Below are positions 24,594 through 31,926 of a stretch of 64,000 nucleotides of DNA, piece after piece (the stretch's first letter is position 1; the number at the start of each line of letters is the position of its first letter). Source of the stretch: Tellurirhabdus rosea (lineage in GTDB: Bacteria; Bacteroidota; Bacteroidia; Cytophagales; Spirosomataceae). The position numbers and the translations under genes were made by a program. A model generated the notes under the pieces. The model ran no database searches and had not been told where the DNA came from. It worked only from the letters and a program-made list of their open reading frames with translations. The DNA lies in contig NZ_CP111085.1 of the NCBI RefSeq assembly GCF_026278345.1, forward strand, positions 4,033,501-4,097,500, read 5' to 3'.

Positions 24594-26414
24594 ATGGCTT
24601 CCTACTTCAGCAAACGAAACCTGAACTTCCTGCTTTATGAAGTTTTTCAGGCCGAGGAGTTAACCAAATATCCTTACTTCAGCGCCCACGACCGCGAAAC
24701 GTTCACGATGGCGCTGGATTCGGTAACGCACATTGCCGATACCCTCATGCACCCGAGCCTGCGCGAGGTAGACCAGAACCAGCCCGAACTGAAGAACGGC
24801 AAGGTGGCGGTTCATCCCAAAATCCGCGAGTACCTGCGGGCGATGGGGGAAGCCGGTCTGATCGGCGCCGATTTTCCGTTCGAACAGGGCGGCCAGCAGT
24901 TGCCCGAGCTTATCAACTCGTCCATCGGCTTTATTCTGATGGCGGCCAACAACGGCATGATGTATACCGGCCTGACCGCCGGAGCCGCCCGCCTGATCGC
25001 CTCGTTTGGTAGTCAGGAACTCCAGGACGCTTACGTGGCGAATATGCTGTCCGGCAAATGGCAGGGCACTATGGCTCTGACCGAACCCCAGGCGGGCAGT
25101 TCGCTCTCCGACGTGATGACCACCGCCGAGCCTCAGCCCGACGGCGAATCCACCGCACCGGCGGACCGGCCGCGAACCTACAAAATCAAAGGACAGAAAG
25201 TGTTTATTTCGGCGGGCGAACACGATGCCGCCGACAACATCATTCACCTGATGCTGGCCCGGATCAAGGGCGCTCCCAAAGGCACTAAGGGTATCTCGCT
25301 GTTCGTCGTGCCCAAAACGCGCCTCGACGGCTCAGACAACGACGTGCAGCCCACCGGCCTTTACCACAAAATGGGCCAGAAAGGTACGCCCGCCCTGCAC
25401 CTGACGATGGGCGAACGCGACGACTGCGTCGGCTATCTGGTCGGCGAGCCGAACCGCGGCCTGACGTACATGTTCCAGATGATGAACGAAGCCCGGATCG
25501 GCGTCGGGATGGCGGCGGCGGCAATTGCCTCGGCGGCCTACCACGCGGCTCTGACCTACGCGAAAGAACGTCCGCAGAGCCGCCGGCTGAACGAGAAAAA
25601 CCAGCTCGATTCGCCCCAGACGACGATTATCAACCACCCGGACGTGCGGCGGATGCTGCTGTTCCAGAAGGCCGTCGTGGAAGGGTCGCTGTCGATCCTG
25701 ATGGAATGCTCCCGCTATGCCGATCTGGCCAAAGTGCTGGAAGGCGAAGAACGCGAGGCTGCCCATCTGCTGCTGGAACTGCTGACGCCGATTGCCAAAA
25801 CGTACCCGTCGGAGGCCGGGGTGCAGGCCGTCAGCCAGAGCATGCAGACGCTCGGCGGCTACGGCTACACGGAGGATTTTCCGGTGGAACAGCTTTACCG
25901 CGACATCCGCATCACGCCGATTTACGAAGGCACCACGGGCATCCAGTCGCAGGATTTGCTGGGCCGGAAGGTGACGATGCACAACGGCAAGGCGCTGGGT
26001 CTGCTGGCGCAGGAAATCGGCAAAACCATCGCCGAAGCGGCCACTTACGACGACCTGAAACCGTATGCCGGGCTGCTGGCCGAAGAAGGTAAGCGTCTTC
26101 AGCAGGTAACGATGCACCTGCTGGGCTTTGCTCAGAAAGGTGAAATCGAACGTTTTCTGGCCGACGCGACGCTGTACATGGAACTCTTCAGCCTGAACGC
26201 CATTGCCTGGCAGTGGCTCAAACAGGCGGTCGTGGCCCGCCGCGCCCTGCTGACCCAGAACCCGCAGGGCGACGAGCTGGCTTTCTACGAGAGCAAGCTT
26301 CTGACCATGAAATATTTCTTCCACTACGAACTGCCGAAAACCCTCGGCCTCGCCAAGCGCCTGACCGATCCGGAGGTGCTGACGATTGTCACAGAAAAAC
26401 AGGTAGCGCTTTAA
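24594..26414 (+). CDS. Acyl-CoA dehydrogenase with C-terminal extension
   Basis: 606 residues, ATG start. The usual three-part fold lies at about 40-470: FAD-binding segment MALTEPQAGSSLSD, KIKGQKVFISAGEHDAADN, then LGGYGYTEDFPVEQLYRDIRITPIYEGT. The Glu in IYEGTTGIQ is the catalytic base position of the family. A C-terminal domain of about 130 residues, typical of the longer bacterial enzymes, follows. It carries out the FAD-dependent alpha,beta-dehydrogenation of acyl-CoA in fatty-acid breakdown. No beta-oxidation partner or electron-transfer flavoprotein is adjacent. A perfect 44-bp hairpin begins at its stop codon. Confidence 0.93.
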   Translation: MASYFSKRNLNFLLYEVFQAEELTKYPYFSAHDRETFTMALDSVTHIADTLMHPSLREVDQNQPELKNGKVAVHPKIREYLRAMGEAGLIGADFPFEQGGQQLPELINSSIGFILMAANNGMMYTGLTAGAARLIASFGSQELQDAYVANMLSGKWQGTMALTEPQAGSSLSDVMTTAEPQPDGESTAPADRPRTYKIKGQKVFISAGEHDAADNIIHLMLARIKGAPKGTKGISLFVVPKTRLDGSDNDVQPTGLYHKMGQKGTPALHLTMGERDDCVGYLVGEPNRGLTYMFQMMNEARIGVGMAAAAIASAAYHAALTYAKERPQSRRLNEKNQLDSPQTTIINHPDVRRMLLFQKAVVEGSLSILMECSRYADLAKVLEGEEREAAHLLLELLTPIAKTYPSEAGVQAVSQSMQTLGGYGYTEDFPVEQLYRDIRITPIYEGTTGIQSQDLLGRKVTMHNGKALGLLAQEIGKTIAEAATYDDLKPYAGLLAEEGKRLQQVTMHLLGFAQKGEIERFLADATLYMELFSLNAIAWQWLKQAVVARRALLTQNPQGDELAFYESKLLTMKYFFHYELPKTLGLAKRLTDPEVLTIVTEKQVAL

Positions 26415-26514
26415 AAAAGTCGTAAGTCTGGAAGTCATAAGTCGTAAGTGCTTCGCCAGTTCTGTATTGAGGCGAAGCACTTACGACTTATGACTTCCAG
26501 ACTTACGACTTTTT
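26414..26514. repeat. Perfect 44-bp inverted repeat, GTCGTAA-unit arms; probable terminator
   Basis: Bases 26414-26457 and 26471-26514 are fully complementary around a 13-nt loop. The arm is AAAAA followed by GTCGTAA, GTCTGGAA, GTCATAA, GTCGTAA and GTGCTTCGCC. The right end is five Ts, so on the plus strand it would terminate the acyl-CoA dehydrogenase transcript. The core GCTTCGCCAGTTC is shared in variant form with the repeat at 47608. Confidence 0.92.
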
Positions 26515-26546
26515 CTCCTACCTTTGCCCTGCAAACGGGCCTGCCT

Positions 26547-27515
26547 ATGCCGCTGATTGAGCATTCTGATTACCAACCCCCGCAGTTTTTGTGGAACGGA
26601 CATCTGCAAACGATTGTCCCGTCCCTCTTCCGGAAGGTGCCGGTAAGTTACGAACGCGAGCGGCTGACAACCCCCGACGACGACTTCCTGGACCTAGACT
26701 GGTCGGTAAAAACGGGGCAGACGAAGCTTGTCATCCTGTCCCACGGCCTCGAAGGCGATTCGACGCGGCAGTACATCGCGGGTATGGTGCGCCACCTGAA
26801 CAACCACGGTTACGACTGTCTGGCCTGGAATTTTCGCTCGTGCAGCGGCGAAATGAACCGGCAACTGCGGATGTACCACAGCGGCGCCACGGACGACCTG
26901 GACACGGTGGTGAACCAGGCCGTTGCCAAAGGATACGAGGACATCTCGCTGGTCGGTTACAGCCTCGGCGGCAACCTGACGCTCAAGTACCTGGGCGAGT
27001 ACGCCGACCGGCTGCCGTCGGCGGTTCGGCGGGCGGTCGTGTTCTCGGTTCCGCTGGATCTGGCGGCGAGTAGCGGCATGCTGAGCCGGGGCTTTTCGCG
27101 GGTGTATGTCCGGCGGTTCCTGAAACACCTGCGCCTGAAAGTGGAAGGAAAAGAAAAGCTCTTTCCGCAGCACATTTCATCAAAAAACTACCGCCGCCTG
27201 CGGACGCTGATTGATTTCGACAACCAGTACACCGCTCCGCTGCACGGCTTCGAAGACGCCTGGGATTATTACCGGCGAAATTCATCGATACACTTCCTCG
27301 ACAGAATAAACGTACCGACGCTCGTCGTCAATGCGCAGAACGACCCGATGCTGGCCCCGGAATGTTTCCCGGAAGCGCTGGCCCGGAAACTTTCGTGCGT
27401 CTGGATGGAGTTCCCGGAAGAAGGCGGGCATTGCGGCTTTCCGCCGGCCGATTCAAAAAATGAAGTGTACTGGTCGGAGGAGCGGGCGCTGCGGTTTTTA
27501 AAGGAACATGCGTGA
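26547..27515 (+). CDS. YheT-family alpha/beta hydrolase
   Basis: 322 residues from ATG at 26547 (MPLIEHSDYQPPQFLWNGHLQTI). A longer frame from 26448 would translate the right arm of the preceding hairpin and is rejected. The N-terminal PxFLxNGHLQTIxPS is the signature of this family. The nucleophile Ser is in GYSLGGN (about 146), with Asp in NAQNDPML and His in EEGGHCGF. Close relatives are esterases of unknown physiological substrate. A TA pair follows 12 nt downstream. Confidence 0.93.
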   Translation: MPLIEHSDYQPPQFLWNGHLQTIVPSLFRKVPVSYERERLTTPDDDFLDLDWSVKTGQTKLVILSHGLEGDSTRQYIAGMVRHLNNHGYDCLAWNFRSCSGEMNRQLRMYHSGATDDLDTVVNQAVAKGYEDISLVGYSLGGNLTLKYLGEYADRLPSAVRRAVVFSVPLDLAASSGMLSRGFSRVYVRRFLKHLRLKVEGKEKLFPQHISSKNYRRLRTLIDFDNQYTAPLHGFEDAWDYYRRNSSIHFLDRINVPTLVVNAQNDPMLAPECFPEALARKLSCVWMEFPEEGGHCGFPPADSKNEVYWSEERALRFLKEHA

Positions 27516-27527
27516 AAGGAAACGATT

Positions 27528-27818
27528 ATGATACCCCAACAACACCTGGTCAGTCAGTTTTTTCAGACGCAGCCGGTTCGGCGGGCGTATCTGTTTGGTT
27601 CGCAGGCACGGAGCGAAGCCACCCCGGAGAGCGATATTGATATTTTGGTGGAGCTGGATAAGGAGGCAGACCTGTTTCAGTTTGCAGATATGATGATTGG
27701 TCTTCAAAATCTGCTCAACAAGAAAGTAGATTTGGTATCTGCGGAAGGCCTTTCTCCATACATCAAGCCCTATATCGATAGAGACAAGATTTTGATTCAT
27801 GAAAAAAAAGCCGAGTGA
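27528..27818 (+). CDS. mntA: MntA-type nucleotidyltransferase antitoxin
   Basis: 96 residues, ATG start. The minimal nucleotidyltransferase motif GSX10DXD is complete (FGSQARSEATPESDID, about 24-39). In MntA-HepT modules this enzyme adds AMP to a tyrosine of the HepT toxin and neutralises it. Its last 20 nt overlap the start of the HepT frame, the usual arrangement. The pair is clearly richer in A/T than its neighbours, which suggests acquisition by transfer. The antitoxin looks intact although the toxin frame is broken. Confidence 0.88.
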   Translation: MIPQQHLVSQFFQTQPVRRAYLFGSQARSEATPESDIDILVELDKEADLFQFADMMIGLQNLLNKKVDLVSAEGLSPYIKPYIDRDKILIHEKKAE

Positions 27819-28158
27819 GTTGACCCGGCTTTATCATATGCTTAATGCTATTGATGATGTTCAAAAATTTGTTGAGGGGGTGACTTACGAGGAGTATATG
27901 AATGATTATATGCGCCGTTTGGCCTTAGTCAAGTTGTTGGAAATCATTGGGGAAGCATCTGGTCATGTTTGAAAAGAATTACGACAGCGTTTCTCTGATA
28001 TAGAATGGCAGACATTGACGATCGTTCGGCACATTCTTGTCCATGAATACTTTGGAATAGATTATAACGTCATTTGAAACGCTATTCAAAATAAAATACC
28101 AGCACTTCGTCAGAAACTTGAATTAGTGATTGAGGAGTATCCTAAAGAAAACGAGTGA
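27799..28158 (+). pseudogene. hepT: hepT (HEPN ribonuclease toxin) with two in-frame TGA codons
   Basis: The frame from ATG 27799 to TGA 28156 has 119 codons and reads as HepT throughout (KLLEIIGEASGHV; IEWQTLTIVRHILVHEYFGIDYNVI; NAIQNKIPALRQKLE). Codon 58 (27970) and codon 93 (28075) are TGA. The second falls where HepT proteins have a conserved Trp (YNVI-W-NAI), so it looks like TGG to TGA. The catalytic RX4HXY motif (RHILVHEY) lies between the two stops, so a terminated 57-residue product would be inactive. There is no frameshift. Nonsense mutation is the simplest reading; the remainder has not decayed, so the change should be recent. Confidence 0.8.
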
Positions 28159-28166
28159 GCTTTTTT

Positions 28167-30071
28167 ATGCTGACCAAACCGATTGAACAGACGTATCTCG
28201 TCATTGATTTTGACAGCACGTTTACGAAAGTAGAAGGGCTGGATGTGCTGGCCGAAATCTCGCTGGCCGGAAACCGCGAGCGCGACCGCATTGTGGAAGA
28301 GATTAAAGCGATTACCGACCGCGGCATGTCGGGCGAAATCTCGCTGGCACAGTCGCTCGAAATGCGGCTCAGGCTGCTGCAGGCCCACCGCGACCACATT
28401 CCGGCCCTGCTGGAAGTGCTGAAAGATAAAATTTCGGATTCGTTCCAGCGCAACCGCGACTTCCTGATCGAAAACGCCGAGCAGATTTACATCGTGTCGA
28501 GCGGTTTCAAGGAATTCATCGTGCCCATCGTGACAATGCTGGGCATCAAGGAGGACCACGTGTTTGCCAATACCTTCCTCTACGACGACGAAGGCAACAT
28601 CGTCGGCTGCGACTGCGACAACCCGCTGGCGACCGACAAAGGTAAAGTGACGCTCATCCGGAACCTTAACCTCGACGGGGACGTATACGTGATAGGCGAC
28701 GGGTACACCGACTACGAAATCAGGGAATCGGGTCTGGCCAACCGTTTCTACGCCTTCACCGAGAACGTTATGCGCCCCAAAGTCATCGAAAAAGCCGACC
28801 ACATCACCCCCTCACTGGACGAGTTTCTGTATCATAACAAGCTGAGCCGCAGCCAGTCGTATCCGAAAAGTCGCATCAAGGTGCTGCTGCTGGAAAACGT
28901 TCACCCGGTCGCGGTGCATCTGTTTGAAAAGGAAGGCTTCTCGGTCGAAATCCTGAAAGGGGCGCTGGACGAGGACGAACTGATCGAAAAAGTCCGCAAT
29001 GTCCATATCCTGGGGATCCGTTCCAAAACGAACGTTACCCGCCGCGTGCTCGAAAACGCCAACAAACTGATGTGCGTCGGCGCATTCTGCATCGGCACCA
29101 ACCAGATCGACCTTTCGGCCTGCACCGAGCGCGGCATTGCCGTCTTCAACGCGCCGTACAGCAACACCCGGTCGGTGGTGGAACTGGCCATCGGCGAAAT
29201 CATCATGCTCATCCGGAACGTGGTGCCGAAGAGCAACCAGATGCACTTGGGCAAATGGGATAAATCGGCCAACAACAGCTTCGAGGTACGCGGCAAAAAA
29301 CTCGGTCTGGTGGGCTACGGCAACATCGGCACGCAGCTTTCGGTCGTGGCCGAGGCGCTGGGCATGGAAGTGTATTTCTACGACATCGTCGATAAACTGT
29401 CGCTGGGCAACGCCCGCAAGTGCCGGACGCTGGACGAACTGCTGACCGTCTCGGACATCGTCAGCCTGCATACCGACGGCCGCAAGGACAACAAAAACCT
29501 CATCGGTGCCCGGGAATTCAGCCTGATGAAGAACGGCGTGATCTTCCTCAACCTGTCGCGCGGCCACATCGTCGATATTCCGGCGCTGGTCGATGCCCTT
29601 AAAAGCGGCAAGGTGGCGGGAGCCGGTATCGACGTGTTCCCCTACGAGCCCAAGACCAACAACGAGGAGTTTATCAACGAACTGCGCGGCCTGCCGAACG
29701 TCATTCTGACCCCGCACATCGGCGGCAGCACCGAAGAGGCGCAGGCAAACATCGGCAATTTTGTGCCGGGCAAACTGCTCGAATACATCAACAACGGCTC
29801 GACCTACGGCAGCGTCAACTTCCCCGAACTGCAACTGCCGCTGCTGAAGGCCTCGCACCGCCTGTTGCACATCCACGAAAACGTGCCGGGCATCTTGGCC
29901 AAGATCAACGCCATCTTTGCCAAGCATAACATCAATATTCAGGGCCAGTACCTGAAAACGACGGAATCCATCGGCTACGTCATCACCGACATCGCCAAGA
30001 ACTACGACGAGAACGTCATCCAGGAACTGCGGGATATTGACAACACAATCAAGTTTAGACTTTTATATTGA
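28167..30071 (+). CDS. serA: Fused phosphoserine phosphatase / D-3-phosphoglycerate dehydrogenase
   Basis: 634 residues from ATG at 28167; a GTG four codons earlier overlaps the HepT stop and is less likely. Residues 1-215 are a HAD phosphatase of the SerB type: nucleophile motif DFDSTFT (Asp14, Asp16), VSSGF and GDGYTDYE. Residues about 235-550 are a 3-phosphoglycerate dehydrogenase: VGYGNIGTQ, LSRGHIVD (Arg), FPYEP (Glu) and TPHIGGSTEEAQ (His). Residues about 560-634 are an ACT domain (VPGILAKINAIFAKHNINI), the serine-feedback module. The protein therefore holds the first and third steps of serine synthesis; SerC, the second, follows at 30175. Confidence 0.9.
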   Translation: MLTKPIEQTYLVIDFDSTFTKVEGLDVLAEISLAGNRERDRIVEEIKAITDRGMSGEISLAQSLEMRLRLLQAHRDHIPALLEVLKDKISDSFQRNRDFLIENAEQIYIVSSGFKEFIVPIVTMLGIKEDHVFANTFLYDDEGNIVGCDCDNPLATDKGKVTLIRNLNLDGDVYVIGDGYTDYEIRESGLANRFYAFTENVMRPKVIEKADHITPSLDEFLYHNKLSRSQSYPKSRIKVLLLENVHPVAVHLFEKEGFSVEILKGALDEDELIEKVRNVHILGIRSKTNVTRRVLENANKLMCVGAFCIGTNQIDLSACTERGIAVFNAPYSNTRSVVELAIGEIIMLIRNVVPKSNQMHLGKWDKSANNSFEVRGKKLGLVGYGNIGTQLSVVAEALGMEVYFYDIVDKLSLGNARKCRTLDELLTVSDIVSLHTDGRKDNKNLIGAREFSLMKNGVIFLNLSRGHIVDIPALVDALKSGKVAGAGIDVFPYEPKTNNEEFINELRGLPNVILTPHIGGSTEEAQANIGNFVPGKLLEYINNGSTYGSVNFPELQLPLLKASHRLLHIHENVPGILAKINAIFAKHNINIQGQYLKTTESIGYVITDIAKNYDENVIQELRDIDNTIKFRLLY

Positions 30072-30169
30072 ATTTTGAATGACTGAATGATTGAATGACT
30101 GATTGGCTTTGCAGATTCAAACCCGGCGGAGCTAATCAGTCATTCAATCATTCAGTCATTCAGTCATTC
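30070..30169. repeat. Inverted repeat between serA and serC, TGAATGAC-unit arms
   Basis: The left arm 30070-30112 (TTTTGAATGACTGAATGATTGAATGACTGATTGGC... GCA) pairs with 30127-30169, which carries TCAGTCATTCAATCATTCAGTCATTC. The left core is mutated (GGCTTTGCA) while the right keeps CGGAGC. It lies between two genes of one pathway transcribed in the same direction. The TGA stop of the upstream gene touches the arm. Confidence 0.88.
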
Positions 30170-30174
30170 CAGAT

Positions 30175-31254
30175 ATGAAGCAAACCTACTTCACCGCCGG
30201 GCCTGCCGAATTGTACCCTACCGTTTACCAGCATCTGCAAACCGCTATGGACGAGCAGATTGGGTCAATTTCGCACCGGAGCCAGAAATTTCGGGATATT
30301 TATCAATACACCGTTGAGCAGTTGCGGGAACTGATGCAGATTCCGCAGACGCACGGCATTTTCTTTACGGGCTCGGCCTCGGAGGTCTGGGAGCGGCTGG
30401 CGCTGAACTGCGTGGAGCACGAAAGCTTTCACCTCGTCAACGGCTCGTTTTCGAAGAAGTGTTACGACTACGCAGGCAGCCTCAACAAATTCGCCCACAA
30501 GCAGGAAAAGCCGTTCGGGGAAGGGTTCGATTACGCGGAAATCCAGGTGCCCGAATATGCCGAACTTGTGGCCCTGACCCATAACGAAACCAGCGCCGGG
30601 GTGCAAATGCGGACCGTGGACATGCACAAGCTCAAGCGCAGCCATGCCAAAAAGCTGTTTGCCGTGGATATGGTCTCGTCGGCCCCGTTTCCCGATCTGG
30701 ATTTTGAACTGATCGACTCCGCCTACTTTTCGGTCCAGAAAGCCTTCGGGCTGCCCGCCGGACTGGGCGTGTGGATTGCCAATGAACGCTGTCTGGAAAA
30801 AGCCGAAAGCCTGAAGGCCGCCGAGCAGATCATCGGCGCGCACCACGACCTGCCGACGCTCTGGAAAGCCTTCAAAACCTACGAAACGCCCGCTACACCA
30901 AACGTGCTGTTCATCTACCTGCTGGGCAAAATCGCCAACGACCTCAACGAAATCGGCATCGAGGTCATCCGGCGCGACACGGAGGAAAAGGCGAAGCTGC
31001 TGTACAGGTTTCTGGAAACGCATCCGGGCTTTGAGCCTTTTGTGAAGGAAGAACGGCATCGTTCGCGGACCGTGGTGGTCGCCAACACGGTGAAGCCTTC
31101 CGCCGAAATCATCGCCGAGGTAAAGAAAGCCGGAATGGTGATCGGAAGCGGCTACGGAAAATTCAAAGATTCCCAAATCCGGATTGCCAACTTCCCCGCA
31201 ACTTCGGAAGAGCAGATCCGCAACCTCATAACCGTGCTGGAACGGATGGATTAA
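30175..31254 (+). CDS. serC: Phosphoserine aminotransferase (class V)
   Basis: 359 residues, ATG start. It begins KQTYFTAGPAELYP, the N-terminus of SerC-type class V aminotransferases. The PLP lysine lies in SVQKAFGLPAGLG (about 190), and VDMVSSAP precedes it. ISHRSQKF near residue 32 binds the substrate phosphate in the family. It converts 3-phosphohydroxypyruvate to phosphoserine with glutamate. With the SerB-SerA fusion upstream, the complete phosphorylated serine pathway is encoded by two genes. Confidence 0.9.
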   Translation: MKQTYFTAGPAELYPTVYQHLQTAMDEQIGSISHRSQKFRDIYQYTVEQLRELMQIPQTHGIFFTGSASEVWERLALNCVEHESFHLVNGSFSKKCYDYAGSLNKFAHKQEKPFGEGFDYAEIQVPEYAELVALTHNETSAGVQMRTVDMHKLKRSHAKKLFAVDMVSSAPFPDLDFELIDSAYFSVQKAFGLPAGLGVWIANERCLEKAESLKAAEQIIGAHHDLPTLWKAFKTYETPATPNVLFIYLLGKIANDLNEIGIEVIRRDTEEKAKLLYRFLETHPGFEPFVKEERHRSRTVVVANTVKPSAEIIAEVKKAGMVIGSGYGKFKDSQIRIANFPATSEEQIRNLITVLERMD

Positions 31255-31377
31255 CCCGTCGGGGACGGGAATGGAACAGGAAATCGGACCTGTAGTCAGT
31301 CATGTTTTTGTCTGATAACAGGCCCGATTGTTGCTGTTGTCTGGGCCGGGCGCGTGTTGGCCCGTACAGTGACCGCT

Positions 31378-31926
31378 ATGAAAGGAGTGCTATTTACAGA
31401 ATTGCTCAATATGGTCGAACAGCGACATGGGTACGAGCTGGTGGACCGGATTCTGACTACAACAAACCTGACATCAGGAGGAATTTATACGGCCGTGGGA
31501 ACCTACCCGGCGGCCGAAATGGAGGCGCTGCTGCAAACGCTGGCGGCCGAAACCGGTACTTCGCTGCCAATCTGGCTCAACGTTTTCGGACATCATCTGT
31601 TTGGGGTGTTCACGCGCTACTACGCCCATTTTCTGACCGGAGTTAGCGGCACCTTCGACCTGCTTCAGCAGATTGAAGGCTACATTCACGTGGAAGTGCG
31701 CAAGCTTTACCCGGATGCAGAATTGCCCCAGTTCGTGACGTCCCGACCCGAAGCGGATACGCTGGAGATGCTTTACCGCTCCGAACGGCGGCTCAGCGAC
31801 CTGGCCTGCGGCCTCATGGAGGCGGCTTTTGCGCATTACGGCGAACAGGCTTCCATCACCCGAACGCCGCTGAACGCCGACGAGTCCGAAGTCCGTTTTA
31901 TTATTCGCCAACACCGTGGAGTCTGA
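31378..31926 (+). CDS. H-NOX haem nitric-oxide/oxygen-binding sensor
   Basis: 182 residues from ATG at 31378 (MKGVLFTELLNMVEQRHGYE, the typical H-NOX start); a longer frame from TTG codons upstream is rejected. The proximal haem ligand is His104 in GYIHVEVRKLYPDA, aligned with IH/LH..YP of the family. The haem-propionate motif YxSxR is complete (Tyr133, Ser135, Arg137). Stand-alone H-NOX proteins bind NO and regulate a neighbouring histidine kinase or cyclic-di-GMP enzyme. Its stop overlaps the start of a hybrid kinase by 11 nt, so the two are translationally coupled. Confidence 0.93.
   Translation: MKGVLFTELLNMVEQRHGYELVDRILTTTNLTSGGIYTAVGTYPAAEMEALLQTLAAETGTSLPIWLNVFGHHLFGVFTRYYAHFLTGVSGTFDLLQQIEGYIHVEVRKLYPDAELPQFVTSRPEADTLEMLYRSERRLSDLACGLMEAAFAHYGEQASITRTPLNADESEVRFIIRQHRGV

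Noticed and set aside
26448..26546. N-terminal extension of the YheT hydrolase
   Set aside because: It translates the arm of the 26414 inverted repeat. The family N-terminus begins at 26547.
27799..28158. TGA read as Trp (alternative genetic code)
   Set aside because: Other genes in the window use TGG for Trp and TGA as their normal stop, for instance mntA at 27818.
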